Of a DNA stretch of 64,000 nt, positions 26,834 through 36,072 are shown piece after piece (positions within the stretch are counted from its first letter, which is position 1; each line of letters begins with the position of its first letter). Below the pieces are notes generated by a model. The model was not told the DNA's origin, did no database searches, and saw only the letters and a list, made by a program, of their open reading frames with translations. The stretch spans positions 5,793,501 through 5,857,500 of the forward strand of contig NZ_CP109009.1 of the NCBI RefSeq assembly GCF_036226685.1, read 5' to 3'. This stretch comes from Streptomyces sp. NBC_00690. Lineage in GTDB: Bacteria; Actinomycetota; Actinomycetes; Streptomycetales; Streptomycetaceae. The position numbers and the translations under genes were made by a program.

Positions 26834-27150
26834 GGCTGCTACCTCTCTTTGTATGACATGCAGGTTGCTTGTGAATGTGAACGCTTTCACGAATCCCCCC
26901 ACAACGGAAGGGCCGAACGCCGAACACGCCGACGTGGTCCAGGGTTTAGAGGAGGGGTTCTGGCGGTCTGTGGGGCCGATTCTGCGGGCCGTCCCGATCG
27001 CCATGAAGAGACTCGCAAACCTCGGCGACGGATACAACCCCTTCCGGAAACTTTTTTTTGATTCCTCGGTGTCGACTAGGTCACAGCCGTACTTCTATGG
27101 GGTGGAGTCCAGTCCGTACGTTCGAGATAAAGGACTAGAGGCCCTTCCAC
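26834..27150 (-). other. whiB1 upstream region
   Basis: The stretch holds the Crp-like box (26876-26891). On the minus strand TTCACA plus 16 bp plus TACAAA forms a possible whiB1 promoter. A run of eight T (plus strand, near 27052-27059) lies between whiB1 and the end of the lipid kinase gene. No further gene. Confidence 0.6.
26876..26891. promoter_or_regulatory. Crp/cAMP-type operator upstream of whiB1
   Basis: TGTGA-ACGCTT-TCACG fits the Crp consensus TGTGA-N6-TCACA at nine of ten half-site bases. Its inner 14 bp (GTGAA-CGCT-TTCAC) is a perfect inverted repeat. It lies immediately upstream of, or overlapping, the likely -35 element, so activation is the more likely effect. Confidence 0.75.
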
Positions 27151-28119
27151 TCACACAATCACACGCAGTGCACGGCGTACGCCTGTGAACGTCACGCTCG
27201 TACGGAGCCCCAGATGGTCACCGTCCATCTGAAAGGGCAGCGGAACCTTTGAATTCAAGGTGAAGTCAGTGAGGTCGTGGAGTGTCGTCGCGTGCTTGCC
27301 GTGCGGCCCTCGCTCGGGGCTCGACATCAACAGCTGTGTGGCATAGCGGGCTACGGCCGGCGTCGACAGTTTGGTCAGACCGAGAACGTCGAGACCGGTG
27401 TCGAAGGACGCCTTCGGAGAGGCGTACAGCGGCCGATTGCCCAGGAAGCTCCACGGAGACGTATTGCAGACTATGGAGAGCGCGAGATCGGTGATCGGAT
27501 CGGCGCCGGGGCGCTCCAGGGAGATCACGCCCTGTCTGCGGTGGGGGTCGTCCAGGAACTGGCGCATGACCTGGCGCACGTACAGCGCATGGGTCGACCG
27601 CTTCCCCCGGGCCCGCTGCTGTTCGACGCGACCGATCACACTGGCGTCGAAGCCGACCCCGGCGCAGAAGGTGAACCAGCGGGAGGGCACGGACTCGTCC
27701 TCCGTGCCGGGCGTGCCCGACGCCAGGCCGAGGCCCACCGTCCGCTCGCTCTTCTCGCGGAGCGCGTCCAAGATCGCACCCGTGGCTTCGACGGCGTCAT
27801 TGGGGATCCCGAGCGCACGGGCGAAGACATTGGTGGAACCGCCCGGCACGACCGCGAGCCGCGGCAGCCCCTCCGGCTCGGGCCCGTGGTGGAGCAGGCC
27901 GTTCACGACCTCGTTGACCGTGCCGTCCCCGCCCAGCGCGACGACCAGGTCGATCTCGCCGGATTCGGCGGCCCGGCGCGCCAGGTCACGGCCGTGGCCC
28001 CGGTACTCCGTGGTGATGGCTTCCAGCTTCATCTCGCTGGCCAGTGCATGGATCAACACATCACGGGTGCGTGCACTGGTGGTGGTAGCTGCTGGGTTGA
28101 CCACGAGGAGTGCGCGCAT
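27151..28119 (-). CDS. Diacylglycerol kinase family lipid kinase
   Basis: The DAGK catalytic domain fills the 322-residue product: nucleotide-binding motif VALGGDGTVNEVVNGLL around residue 60, VVPGGSTNVFARALGIP near residue 90, and a C-terminal DGDHLGL (the second active-site Asp). It probably phosphorylates diacylglycerol or a related lipid at the membrane in phospholipid turnover. Unlike YegS-type proteins of 300 residues, it has a slightly longer C-terminal part. The ATG at 28119 is preferred over the upstream frame. The gene is transcribed towards whiB1, 317 bp away. Confidence 0.9.
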   Translation of the reverse strand: MRALLVVNPAATTTSARTRDVLIHALASEMKLEAITTEYRGHGRDLARRAAESGEIDLVVALGGDGTVNEVVNGLLHHGPEPEGLPRLAVVPGGSTNVFARALGIPNDAVEATGAILDALREKSERTVGLGLASGTPGTEDESVPSRWFTFCAGVGFDASVIGRVEQQRARGKRSTHALYVRQVMRQFLDDPHRRQGVISLERPGADPITDLALSIVCNTSPWSFLGNRPLYASPKASFDTGLDVLGLTKLSTPAVARYATQLLMSSPERGPHGKHATTLHDLTDFTLNSKVPLPFQMDGDHLGLRTSVTFTGVRRALRVIV

Positions 28120-28261
28120 GTGAGGCAGCGTACCCACCTGGGGGTACCTGGCCCAGTTCGGGTGCAGGCCGCGAGGGTGCCAGGTGGGACGGCGGGCCCG
28201 CTCCTGAGCACGGCGAACCCTGCTCCGGCCCGGTGGGAGTGGGGCCGGTTACCCTGCTGGG

Positions 28262-28678
28262 GTGAGTACTGACCCGACCCCCCGCCCCGCCCGCCTGACC
28301 GCCGCCGCGGCCGTGTCCGGCCTGGAGGGCCTGGCGCTGGTCGGCTACGGCATCTACATGCTGGTGATGGGGTTGCTCGGCAGCCCCGAGAGCCCGACCC
28401 AGGCCGAGATGGGCGGATTGACCATGATCGCGCTCGGCGCACTGCCCTTGGCCGCCGCCCGCGGTCTGCTCGGGCAGCGCAGCTGGAGCCGGGGCCCCGC
28501 GATGATCACCCATCTGATGGCGCTGATCCCCGCGTGGACGCTGCTGCGTTCATCGGGCGGACTGATTCCGCTCGGGATGCTCGTCGCCGCCGTCGCCGTG
28601 ACCGGACTGGTGCTCCTCGTCAATCCGACGACGACCCAGGCCCTGGGGATCCGCGGTCCCGGCGCCCGCGACGCATAG
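28262..28678 (+). CDS. Small four-helix integral membrane protein, uncharacterised
   Basis: The 138-residue product has four hydrophobic segments: residues 15-40, 51-66, 79-93 and 98-117 approximately. The connecting loops are short and the C-terminus is Arg/Gly-rich. I recognise no domain, but the layout and the GTG start, preceded by a T/G-rich leader, are normal for Streptomyces. It is divergent from the lipid kinase gene (143 bp between starts). Confidence 0.7.
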   Translation: MSTDPTPRPARLTAAAAVSGLEGLALVGYGIYMLVMGLLGSPESPTQAEMGGLTMIALGALPLAAARGLLGQRSWSRGPAMITHLMALIPAWTLLRSSGGLIPLGMLVAAVAVTGLVLLVNPTTTQALGIRGPGARDA

Positions 28679-28908
28679 GCACGGCGGCACACTCGACGGG
28701 CGAACCGTCACAGGCGTACGAGGGACGACAGGGCCGGTGCGGCAGGGGCCCAGAGGGCGTCCAGGGGCTCCTGAGACGGCCTTGCCGCGCCACGTGGGGC
28801 ATTCCCGCCCGACCATGGCTGAGCTCGCCGCCACCGACCGCCCCGCGCTTTTTGATCGCCGAGCGTGACGGCTATGCCGGTGCAGGACCTCCGGCCCGGA
28901 ACGCAGAG

Positions 28909-28941
28909 CGGGCCGTGACCACCAGGAGCGGTCACGGCCCG
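28909..28941. terminator. Hairpin terminator between the membrane protein gene and sigH
   Basis: CGGGCCGTGACC (28909-28920) pairs with GGTCACGGCCCG (28930-28941) as a perfect 12-bp stem. The two genes converge on it; it lies 31 bp past the sigH stop. Confidence 0.8.
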
Positions 28942-28971
28942 AACAGCCCCGAATAGCGAGGACAGCCCCCG

Positions 28972-29970
28972 CTACTCCTCCACCAGCAACTTCTCCCGCA
29001 GTTGCGCCAGGGTGCGGGCCAGCAGCCGCGATACGTGCATCTGCGAGATTCCCACCTCCTGGGCGATCTGCGACTGCGTCATGTTGCCGAAGAACCGCAG
29101 CAGTAGGATCCGCTTCTCGCGCGGCGGCAGATCCTCCAACAGCGGCTTGAGTGACTCGCGGTACTCGACACCTTCCAGCGCCTCGTCCTCGGAGCCCAGG
29201 GTGTCGGCCACCGCAGGGGACTCGTCATCCGTGTCGGGCACGTCCAGCGAGAGCGTCGAGTAGGCGTTCGCCGACTCCAAGCCCTCCAGGACCTCCTCTT
29301 CGGAGATGCCGAGCCGTTCGGCCAACTCATGCACGGTCGGCGAGCGGCCGTGCTGCTGCGACAGCTCCGCCGTCGCCGTCGTCAAGGAGAGCCGCAGCTC
29401 CTGGAGGCGACGCGGCACCCGTACCGCCCAGCCCTTGTCCCGGAAGTGGCGCTTGATCTCGCCGACCACCGTGGGCGTGGCGTAGGTGGAGAATTCGACA
29501 CCGCGCTCCGGGTCGAACCGGTCCACCGACTTGATCAGCCCGATCGTCGCGACCTGGGTGAGGTCGTCGAGCGGCTCCCCGCGATTGCGGAACCGTCGGG
29601 CCAGATGCTCGACCAGAGGTAGATGCATCCGGACCAGCCGATTGCGCAGCTCCGCCTTCTCAGCAGACCCATCCGGGAGCTTTCGGAGCTCGACGAACAT
29701 CGCCCGAGCCCCGCTGCGGTCACGTGGATCGTGCTGCTGATCGTCGGTCATGAAATCTGCCCTCCCCCTGACACTCGGCTGGCTGAGGTCCTCCCCGACG
29801 GAGTTGGGGGGTGCGCCCCCGACCTGTGCCGGCTCCGCCCCTGCCGGGTGGCCGTCGACTCCGTCCACCGGGTGTGGCCTTGCCTGCTGTTCCGGGAAGT
29901 CATGCACCGCGGGTGCCTCGTCGCGCACCGGACCGTCCTCGTTCCGCACTGGACCGTCCCCGTCTCTCAT
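28972..29970 (-). CDS. sigH: Stress sigma factor SigH (SigB/SigF type; long and short starts)
   Basis: SigB-type sigma factor with region 2 (LTQVATIGLIKSVDRFDPER) and region 4 HTH (MTQSQIAQEVGISQMHVSRL). The ATG at 29970 overlaps the anti-sigma stop (ATGA) and gives 332 residues. A second ATG at 29751, preceded by GGGGGAGGG, gives 259 residues, the usual family size. The extra 73 residues are Pro/Gly/Asp-rich and disordered. S. coelicolor SigH is known to occur in several isoforms from alternative starts, so both may be used. It acts in osmotic stress and development. Confidence 0.93.
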   Translation of the reverse strand: MRDGDGPVRNEDGPVRDEAPAVHDFPEQQARPHPVDGVDGHPAGAEPAQVGGAPPNSVGEDLSQPSVRGRADFMTDDQQHDPRDRSGARAMFVELRKLPDGSAEKAELRNRLVRMHLPLVEHLARRFRNRGEPLDDLTQVATIGLIKSVDRFDPERGVEFSTYATPTVVGEIKRHFRDKGWAVRVPRRLQELRLSLTTATAELSQQHGRSPTVHELAERLGISEEEVLEGLESANAYSTLSLDVPDTDDESPAVADTLGSEDEALEGVEYRESLKPLLEDLPPREKRILLLRFFGNMTQSQIAQEVGISQMHVSRLLARTLAQLREKLLVEE

Positions 29971-30401
29971 GCCGGCCCGGGGCCGGCGCCGCGCTGTTTG
30001 TACAGACTGATGGAGACCGTCCGGTCATCGGCGACCGACGAGTCGACCTTCCCCGCCAAGGCGGAGAGCACCGTCCACGCGAAGGTGTCGCGCTCCGGCG
30101 CCCGGCCGTCGGTCGTCGGCGCGGAGACCGTGACCTCCAGCGAGTCGTCGATGAGCCGGAACACACAGCTGAGGACCGAACCGGGAACCGCCTGCTGCAA
30201 CAGGATGGCGCACGCCTCGTCGACCGCGATCCGCAGATCCTCGATTTCGTCGAGGGTGAAGTCCAATCGCGCCGCGAGACCGGCCGTGGCCGTACGCAAC
30301 ACCGACAGATAGGCACCCGCTGCGGGCAGCCGGACTTCCACGAAGTCCTGGGTCCCGGGCTCGCCTGCGATCTGGGACACCCTCACCTCCAAGGTGTACA
30401 A
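29967..30401 (-). CDS. RsbW/SpoIIAB-type anti-sigma factor for SigH
   Basis: The 144-residue product has a GHKL ATPase fold: the N box DEIEDLRIAVDEACAIL, a short G-box region (DDRTVSISLYK at the C-terminal end), and otherwise the layout of serine-kinase anti-sigma factors. It should bind SigH and release it through an unphosphorylated anti-anti-sigma partner. The overlap with sigH (ATGA) keeps the two in stoichiometric balance. In S. coelicolor the equivalent gene is UshX/PrsH. No anti-anti-sigma gene is visible next to it here. Confidence 0.88.
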   Translation of the reverse strand: MYTLEVRVSQIAGEPGTQDFVEVRLPAAGAYLSVLRTATAGLAARLDFTLDEIEDLRIAVDEACAILLQQAVPGSVLSCVFRLIDDSLEVTVSAPTTDGRAPERDTFAWTVLSALAGKVDSSVADDRTVSISLYKQRGAGPGPA

Positions 30402-30621
30402 GCTCTTTCGGGGCCGCGGGAGAAAGATCCCGAAGCCGTCGCTACACAGTCCGTGCGTAGCAGTACTGGCCCGGCGACGCTATCGCGATCCATAGCGTTG
30501 TGTCGCAGGACCCCCATCCTCAGCAACTGTCACTCATGGTAGGCATATAGCCACACACAGTGGCTAGAGGTCTGCGTGACCCAATTGCGAGGATGCGGGG
30601 GAGGGTTGACGTACCCAGACT

Positions 30622-30882
30622 TCAGACGATCGAACCGTCGACAAAGCACCATCGCCAGCTCTCACCTGGCTCGAAGCTCCGCATCACCGGGTGGCCGGTC
30701 TCGGCGAAGTGGGCGCTCGCGTGCCTCAGCGGCGATGAATCGCAGCAGCCCACGGAACCGCAGACCAGACAGAGCCGCAGATGCACGGGCTGGACCCCCG
30801 CGGCGAGGCACGCCTGACAGGTCTCGCTCGACGGAGCCGGCTCCGGGCGAGGCAGTGCTGCTGTGTGCGGACACTCGCTCAT
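30622..30882 (-). CDS. UBP-type zinc-finger protein
   Basis: This 86-residue protein is a single ZnF-UBP domain. Zinc ligands are visible in SETCQACLAAGVQPVHLRLC, CLVCGSVGCCDSS and HASAHFAETGHP, and it ends in WRWCFVDGSIV. The domain binds free C-terminal di-Gly in eukaryotes; the bacterial role is unknown. ATG 30882 is picked because the residue pattern starts at MSECPH; longer readings of this frame overlap the antiporter on the other strand and are spurious. It is divergent from the antiporter gene. Confidence 0.85.
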   Translation of the reverse strand: MSECPHTAALPRPEPAPSSETCQACLAAGVQPVHLRLCLVCGSVGCCDSSPLRHASAHFAETGHPVMRSFEPGESWRWCFVDGSIV

Positions 30883-31161
30883 GTTCGCCAGGTTACGGCG
30901 CGAAGGGCGGACGTTCTCGCTGGGAGCGCCGAACCGCCGGAATGGGCGTGAGACGACGGGATGCGACGGGATGTGCCGGGACGTATGGGGGCGCGACGGG
31001 GCGTTCGGGGGCGTTAGGAGGGGCTTCGCCGTCCGATCGGCCATGCTGTCGCCCGGACGAGCGGCGCCGGGTGCCCAGGCGACGGGTCGGGCAGCCGACC
31101 GAGGCCGAGCAGGGCCGGGCCGGATCCCAGGACACCGAGGGACGAGCATGAGGGACGGCGC

Positions 31162-32763
31162 ATGGACGCATTGCCACTGGTGGCGCTGATCGCGGTCAGC
31201 GCCGTGATCGCGGGAGCCGCCCGCAGAACACCCGTACCGCCACCGCTGCTCCTGGTCACGATCGGGCTGATCGCCGCGTACGTCCCCGGGGTGCCGGACT
31301 ACACGCTCGATCCGCACATCGTGCTTCCGCTGCTGCTGCCTCCCCTGCTGCACACGGCCGCGCTCGACAGCTCGTACCTCGACCTCCGCGCCAATGTGCG
31401 ACCCGTCGCGCTGCTGTCTGTGGGGTACGTCCTCTTCGCCACGGTGTCGGTCGGCTATCTCGCCCACCAGTTGATCCCGGAACTGCCGTTGACGGCCGCG
31501 CTGGTGCTCGGAGCCGTGATCGCGCCGCCGGACGCGGTCGCGGCGACGGCCATCGCCCGCCGGCTGGGGTTGCCGAACCGGATCACCACGATCCTCCAGG
31601 GCGAGTCGCTGGTGAACGACGCGACGGCGATCACCGCCTACAAGGTGGCGCTCGCCGCAGCGATCGGTGAAGGGGCCAGCTGGGCCGGGGGGATCGGCGA
31701 GTTCCTGCTGGCAGCGGTCGGCGGGGTCGGGGTGGGGCTGCTGCTGATGGTGCCGATCCACTGGCTGCGCACGCATCTGAAGGAGGCGCTGCTCCAGAAC
31801 ACCCTGTCGTTGCTGATTCCGTTCATCGCGTACGCCGCCGCCGAGCAGGTCCATGCCTCCGGGGTGCTCGCCGTGGTGGTCGTGGCGCTCTACCTCGGAC
31901 ATCGTCGCTGGCAGGTGGACTTCGCCACCCGGCTCCAGGAGGAGGCGGTGTGGAAGATGGTGGGCTTCATCCTGGAGTCCACGGTCTTCGCGCTGATCGG
32001 CCTCCAGCTGCCCTATGTGCTCGAAGGGCTGGGCACCTACGGCGTCGCCGAATCCCTGGGGTACGCGATCGGGGTCTTCGTCTTCGTGGTGGCGATGCGC
32101 TACCTGTGGGTCTTTCCCGCCACCTTCTTGCCGCGCACGCTGTCGACGCGCATCAGGGAGCGGGAGCCGGGCGTCGACTGGCGGGCACCAGTGGTCGTGG
32201 GCTGGGCGGGGATGCGGGGCGTCGTCTCCCTGGCGATCGCGTTCTCCATCCCCCTGACCACGGCCGCCGACGAGCCCTTTCCGGCGCGGAACCTGGTGCT
32301 GTTCCTGACCTTCACCACCGTGATCGGCACCCTGGTGGTCCAGGGGCTGACCCTGCCGGCGCTCATCCGGCTGCTCAAACTGCCGAAGAAGGACCGCTAC
32401 GCCGAGACGCTGGCCGAGGCTCAGGCGCAGAATGAGGCGTCCGAGGCGGCGGACGAACGGCTCGATGAGTTGCTGACGGACGAGCGCAATGCGCTGCCGC
32501 AAGCACTGGCGGACCGGTTGCGGACGGTGATGGAGCGACGGCGCAATGCGGTCTGGGAGCGGCTCGGCTCGGTCAACGAGCGAACGGGGGAGTCCGCCGA
32601 CGACACCTATCGACGACTGGCGGGGGAGATGATCGAAGCCGAGCGCGAGGTGTTCGTACGGTTGCGGGACGCCCGCAGCATCGATGACGAGATGATGCGC
32701 ACGTTGCTCAGGCGCCTCGACCTGGAGGAGGCCGCCGCCTATCGGGAGGAGGAGTCGGGCTGA
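31162..32763 (+). CDS. CPA1-family Na+/H+ antiporter (NhaP-type)
   Basis: The product (533 residues) has about 12 hydrophobic helices followed by a soluble, acidic 130-residue C-terminal domain. Motifs: VIAPPDAVAATAIARRL (ion-binding Asp) and QGESLVNDATA, typical of CPA1 exchangers. It would expel Na+ in exchange for H+ for pH and salt balance. The C-terminal 130 residues are long coiled-coil-like helices with many Arg and Glu and could regulate it. The last 25 bp overlap the tail of the convergent PLP-enzyme gene. Confidence 0.9.
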   Translation: MDALPLVALIAVSAVIAGAARRTPVPPPLLLVTIGLIAAYVPGVPDYTLDPHIVLPLLLPPLLHTAALDSSYLDLRANVRPVALLSVGYVLFATVSVGYLAHQLIPELPLTAALVLGAVIAPPDAVAATAIARRLGLPNRITTILQGESLVNDATAITAYKVALAAAIGEGASWAGGIGEFLLAAVGGVGVGLLLMVPIHWLRTHLKEALLQNTLSLLIPFIAYAAAEQVHASGVLAVVVVALYLGHRRWQVDFATRLQEEAVWKMVGFILESTVFALIGLQLPYVLEGLGTYGVAESLGYAIGVFVFVVAMRYLWVFPATFLPRTLSTRIREREPGVDWRAPVVVGWAGMRGVVSLAIAFSIPLTTAADEPFPARNLVLFLTFTTVIGTLVVQGLTLPALIRLLKLPKKDRYAETLAEAQAQNEASEAADERLDELLTDERNALPQALADRLRTVMERRRNAVWERLGSVNERTGESADDTYRRLAGEMIEAEREVFVRLRDARSIDDEMMRTLLRRLDLEEAAAYREEESG

Positions 32764-33656
32764 CCCGTGATGACGGCTGCCAGTCGGGTGCCGGGGGGGA
32801 AGACACCCTCCGTGGCGAGCACGGTCAGACCCCAGAGCATTTTGGCGACATATGTACGCTCCACGGGGAGTTCGTGACGTGCTTCGAACTCAGCTGCGAA
32901 TGCGTTCAGTTCGGGTGTGGTCCGGGCGTAGCCCCCGCAGTGGAAGCGTTCGTCCAGGGACCAGGCCCCTCGGCGACCGCCGAAGGCGGAGCGTTGGATG
33001 CGGAGCGTCTCGGCGGCCAGGAAGTCGCCTTTGAGTACGGGGAACGCCAGCGCCCGCTGGTCCGGCCCGAGACCGGCGGCCAGTCCGGCGAGGGTGCCTC
33101 CGGTGCCGCAGGCGACGGCGGCCACATCCGCCCGCCCACGCAGCTCCCGGCCGAGAGAGGCGCACCCCTCGGCGGCGAGGGCGTTACTGCCGCCTTCGGG
33201 GATCACATAGGCGTCGTCCGGTGCCGAGTCGCGCAGCAGGCGCGCCAGCACCTCGGGCTCGCTCTTGCGGCGGTAGGTGGCCCTGTCGACGAAGACCAGC
33301 CGCATCCCGTGGTCGGCGCATCGGGCGAGGGAGTCGTTGAGGGGGCGGTGGGCCAACTCGTCCCCGCGGACCACGCCGATCGTGGGGCAGCCGAGCAGTC
33401 TGCCGGCCGCTGCCGTGGCCCGCAGGTGGTTGGAGTAGGCGCCGCCGAAGGTCAGCAGGGGGCGCCCGGCCGCGGCCCTGAGATTGGGCGCCAGTTTGCG
33501 CCATTTGTTGCCGGGGATGTCCGGGTGGATCAGATCGTCGCGCTTGAGCAGCAGACGGAGGCCGTGGCGGGCGAAGCGCTCATCGTCGACTGGTTGGAGC
33601 GGAGAGGGCAGCCGGGGCTCCAAGGCGGCGGTGGGGTCGGGCGCTGACATCGGCAT
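32739..33656 (-). CDS. ACC deaminase/D-cysteine desulfhydrase-family PLP enzyme
   Basis: Fold-type II PLP enzyme of 305 residues. The PLP Lys is in DIPGNKWRKLAP (first Lys), with GGAYSNHLRATAAAG (the SNH phosphate-loop motif), a VIPEGGSNALAAEG loop and a Gly-rich CGTGGTLAG. The sequence class is the 1-aminocyclopropane-1-carboxylate deaminase/D-cysteine desulfhydrase group; the substrate cannot be decided here. The start is 33656; ATG 33650 is possible. Its tail overlaps the antiporter gene by 25 bp, a convergent overlap without room for a terminator. Confidence 0.85.
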   Translation of the reverse strand: MPMSAPDPTAALEPRLPSPLQPVDDERFARHGLRLLLKRDDLIHPDIPGNKWRKLAPNLRAAAGRPLLTFGGAYSNHLRATAAAGRLLGCPTIGVVRGDELAHRPLNDSLARCADHGMRLVFVDRATYRRKSEPEVLARLLRDSAPDDAYVIPEGGSNALAAEGCASLGRELRGRADVAAVACGTGGTLAGLAAGLGPDQRALAFPVLKGDFLAAETLRIQRSAFGGRRGAWSLDERFHCGGYARTTPELNAFAAEFEARHELPVERTYVAKMLWGLTVLATEGVFPPGTRLAAVITGQPDSSSR

Positions 33657-33771
33657 GCACCCATTGTCACCTGCGCGGACAGGGCGATCCTCGGGTGGGC
33701 GGGGTCGGCTCGATCCGGCCGCGGAGCCGGTCAGGCGGGCCGCCCACCGGGCCGGCCCGGTGGGCCGGGCA

Positions 33772-34362
33772 TCATTTCAGCCGCTCCTGCACGCGCTCCC
33801 GCAGCCAGGCCATGGTGAAGCCCCTGGGATCGGGCTTGCCTGGCTGCCACTCCAGATGTCCGATGACCGAACGCGCACCCCAGCCGTGCACCCGGCACAC
33901 GGCGGCCGACGCCTTCTCGATCGCCGTCAGTTGGGCGGCGGGCCAGGGGTCCTTGCCGTCGCCGAGGTTGATGCACTCGAAACCGTAGAAGTACCGGTTG
34001 CCGTCCGTGTTGGCCTCGTTGTCCGGGGGCAGGGCCTTCTCGGCGATGACCGCCCGCAGGACGTCGTCGTCGCCCATGCCGGCGTGGTTGGCGCGACCGA
34101 AGCCGACGAGGTGCACGGTGCCCTCCTTGTCGATGACGCCGTGGCACAGCGGTCCCGGTAGATCGCTGCGCCCGTCGCGGCACAGGGCGACAGTTCCCGC
34201 CGTGCCCCGGGTGACGGTGTGGTGGATCATCACTCCGTGCACGGGCCCCCAGGGTCCCTTGTGGTTGCGGTTGTGGGTGCGCCAGTCACCGACTTGGACG
34301 ACGGTCAGCCCCTCGTCGCGAAGCGCTTTGAGGAACGTGCTCGCGGACATGGGTGAGGCCAT
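33772..34362 (-). CDS. N-acetylmuramoyl-L-alanine amidase (Amidase_2/PGRP fold)
   Basis: This 196-residue single-domain amidase hydrolyses the bond between muramic acid and the stem peptide. Zinc-ligand and catalytic residues are visible in HGVMIHHTVT and RSVIGHLEWQPGKPDPRG. The product has no signal peptide or cell-wall-binding domain, which is like phage endolysins or cytosolic recycling amidases. No phage genes are nearby, so it seems a chromosomal gene. The downstream PLP-enzyme gene is on the same strand, but 115 bp upstream of it in sequence order, so no tight operon. Confidence 0.85.
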   Translation of the reverse strand: MASPMSASTFLKALRDEGLTVVQVGDWRTHNRNHKGPWGPVHGVMIHHTVTRGTAGTVALCRDGRSDLPGPLCHGVIDKEGTVHLVGFGRANHAGMGDDDVLRAVIAEKALPPDNEANTDGNRYFYGFECINLGDGKDPWPAAQLTAIEKASAAVCRVHGWGARSVIGHLEWQPGKPDPRGFTMAWLRERVQERLK

Positions 34363-34647
34363 GGCCGACTCCCTGAGGTACAGAGGGGTACGGAATGTTC
34401 CGTACTTGGCTTGTCCAGCCTTTACCCGCTGCCCCGTCGGGAGCCATGCGTACGAGTGGTGTGCGAGCCGATTCGGTCACTCAATCAAACGGATTGTTGA
34501 ATTCTGCGCAACATGCCCCGTTAGTCGGTAAGTATTCCCATCCGTTCGTGTAATGGTGCTGGCCCATCCACACTGCAAGTCTTTCCCTCGCAGGTCAGGC
34601 CGGCTGGTCGGACCTCGCAGATCAGACTGTGATCGAGAGGGAGTCCT
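34363..34647. other. Intergenic region before eshA
   Basis: AT-richer than its surroundings. It carries a short inverted repeat CAATC-aaac-GGATTG near 34480-34500 and a GAGAGGGAGTC ribosome binding site just before eshA. Promoters were not resolved. Confidence 0.5.
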
Positions 34648-36072
34648 ATGTCGGTTGGTTCGGTTGGTTCTGTCGGCGACGAAGTACGTGATCAGCAGGC
34701 GCCACAGCAGCAGAGCCTCGGCACGGCAGCCGCGCGGAATCTCGCGACCACCACCAAGTCCGCACCCCAGATGCAGGAGATCACCTCACGGTGGCTGCTG
34801 CGGGCGCTGCCGTGGGTGCAGGTGCAGGGCGGCACCTATCGGGTGAACCGCCGACTGAGTTACGCGGTGGGTGACGGCCGGGTCACCTTCGTCCAGACCG
34901 GTGAGCGGGTCGCGGTGATCCCCGCCGAGTTGGGGGAGCTGCCCGCGTTGCGGCAGTACGACGACGAGGGTGTCCTCGGCGAATTGGCGAACCGTTGCGA
35001 GCAGCAGGAGTTCAGCGCAGGTCAACTGCTGGCGGAGGCGGGCTCGCCCGCAGACCGCGTCCTGCTGCTGGCCCACGGCAGGGTCGAGCAGATCGGCACC
35101 GGCCCCTACGGGGACGAAGCCGTCGTCAACGTCCTTGCCGACGGTGCCTACCTGGGCGAGCAAGCGCTGGTGGAAGCCGACGCCACCTGGCAGTACACCG
35201 CCCGTGCAGCCACCGCCTGCACCGTTCTCGTGCTCACCCGCAGCGACGTGCTCAACCTCGCGGAGCGGGCGGAGTCGCTGCGGACCCATCTGGCGGGGGT
35301 CGCGGCCCTGCCCCGCCAGCGGACCAACAAGTACGGCGAGGCGGCCATCGACCTCTCCGCCGGCCATGTCGGCGAAGCGGTGGTGCCGCACACCTTCGTC
35401 GACTACGAGGCGTCCCCCCGCGAGTACGAACTGAGCGTCGCGCAGACCGTTCTGAAGGTCCACAGCCGGGTTGCCGACCTGTACAACCAGCCGATGAACC
35501 AGACCGAGCAGCAGTTGCGGCTCACGGTCGAGGCGCTGCGCGAGCGCCAGGAGGACGAGCTCATCAACAACCGGGAGTTCGGTCTCCTGGCCAACTGCGA
35601 CTACGAGCAGCGCCTCCAGCCCCACGACGGCGCGCCCAGCCCCGACGACATGGACGAACTGCTCTCCCGGCGGCGGGGATCGAAGCTCTTCCTCGCTCAC
35701 CCGAGGGCCATCGCCGCCTTCGGTCGCGAGTGCAACCGGCGCGGACTGGTGCCGCAGAGCGTGGAGGTGGGTGGACACCATGTGCCGGCGTGGCGTGGTG
35801 TGCCCATCTTCCCCAGCAACAAGATCCCGATCACCCCGGCCCGGACCACGTCCATCATCTGTATGCGTACCGGTGAGGCCGAGCAGGGTGTCATCGGGCT
35901 CCAGCAGGCGGGCATTCCGGACGAGATCGAGCCGAGCCTGTCCGTGCGCTTCATGGGCATCGACGAGCAGGCGATCATCTCCTACCTCGTCACGGCGTAC
36001 TACTCGGCCGCGGTCCTCGTCCCTGACGCGTTGGGCGTCCTGGAGAACGTCGAGGTGAGCCGCTGGAGCTGA
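34648..36072 (+). CDS. eshA: Family 2B encapsulin shell protein EshA (with cyclic-nucleotide-binding domain)
   Basis: EshA belongs to HK97-fold family 2B encapsulins and self-assembles into a protein nanocompartment. The 474-residue product has an N-terminal disordered region (VGSVGSVG repeat), a shell-fold start ([24 protein letters not shown]), and an inserted cyclic-nucleotide-binding domain at about 100-225 ([30 protein letters not shown]). The rest of the shell fold follows ([20 protein letters not shown] and later). EshA affects aerial growth and antibiotic production in S. griseus. The start follows GAGAGGGAG. The polyprenyl synthase gene 220-230 bp downstream is the expected cargo. 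Confidence 0.93.
   Translation: MSVGSVGSVGDEVRDQQAPQQQSLGTAAARNLATTTKSAPQMQEITSRWLLRALPWVQVQGGTYRVNRRLSYAVGDGRVTFVQTGERVAVIPAELGELPALRQYDDEGVLGELANRCEQQEFSAGQLLAEAGSPADRVLLLAHGRVEQIGTGPYGDEAVVNVLADGAYLGEQALVEADATWQYTARAATACTVLVLTRSDVLNLAERAESLRTHLAGVAALPRQRTNKYGEAAIDLSAGHVGEAVVPHTFVDYEASPREYELSVAQTVLKVHSRVADLYNQPMNQTEQQLRLTVEALRERQEDELINNREFGLLANCDYEQRLQPHDGAPSPDDMDELLSRRRGSKLFLAHPRAIAAFGRECNRRGLVPQSVEVGGHHVPAWRGVPIFPSNKIPITPARTTSIICMRTGEAEQGVIGLQQAGIPDEIEPSLSVRFMGIDEQAIISYLVTAYYSAAVLVPDALGVLENVEVSRWS

Noticed and set aside
30883..32502. Long minus-strand frame continuing the UBP zinc-finger gene (626 aa)
   Set aside because: It lies opposite the antiporter gene and is Arg/Gln/His-rich shadow sequence; only the last 86 residues look like a protein.
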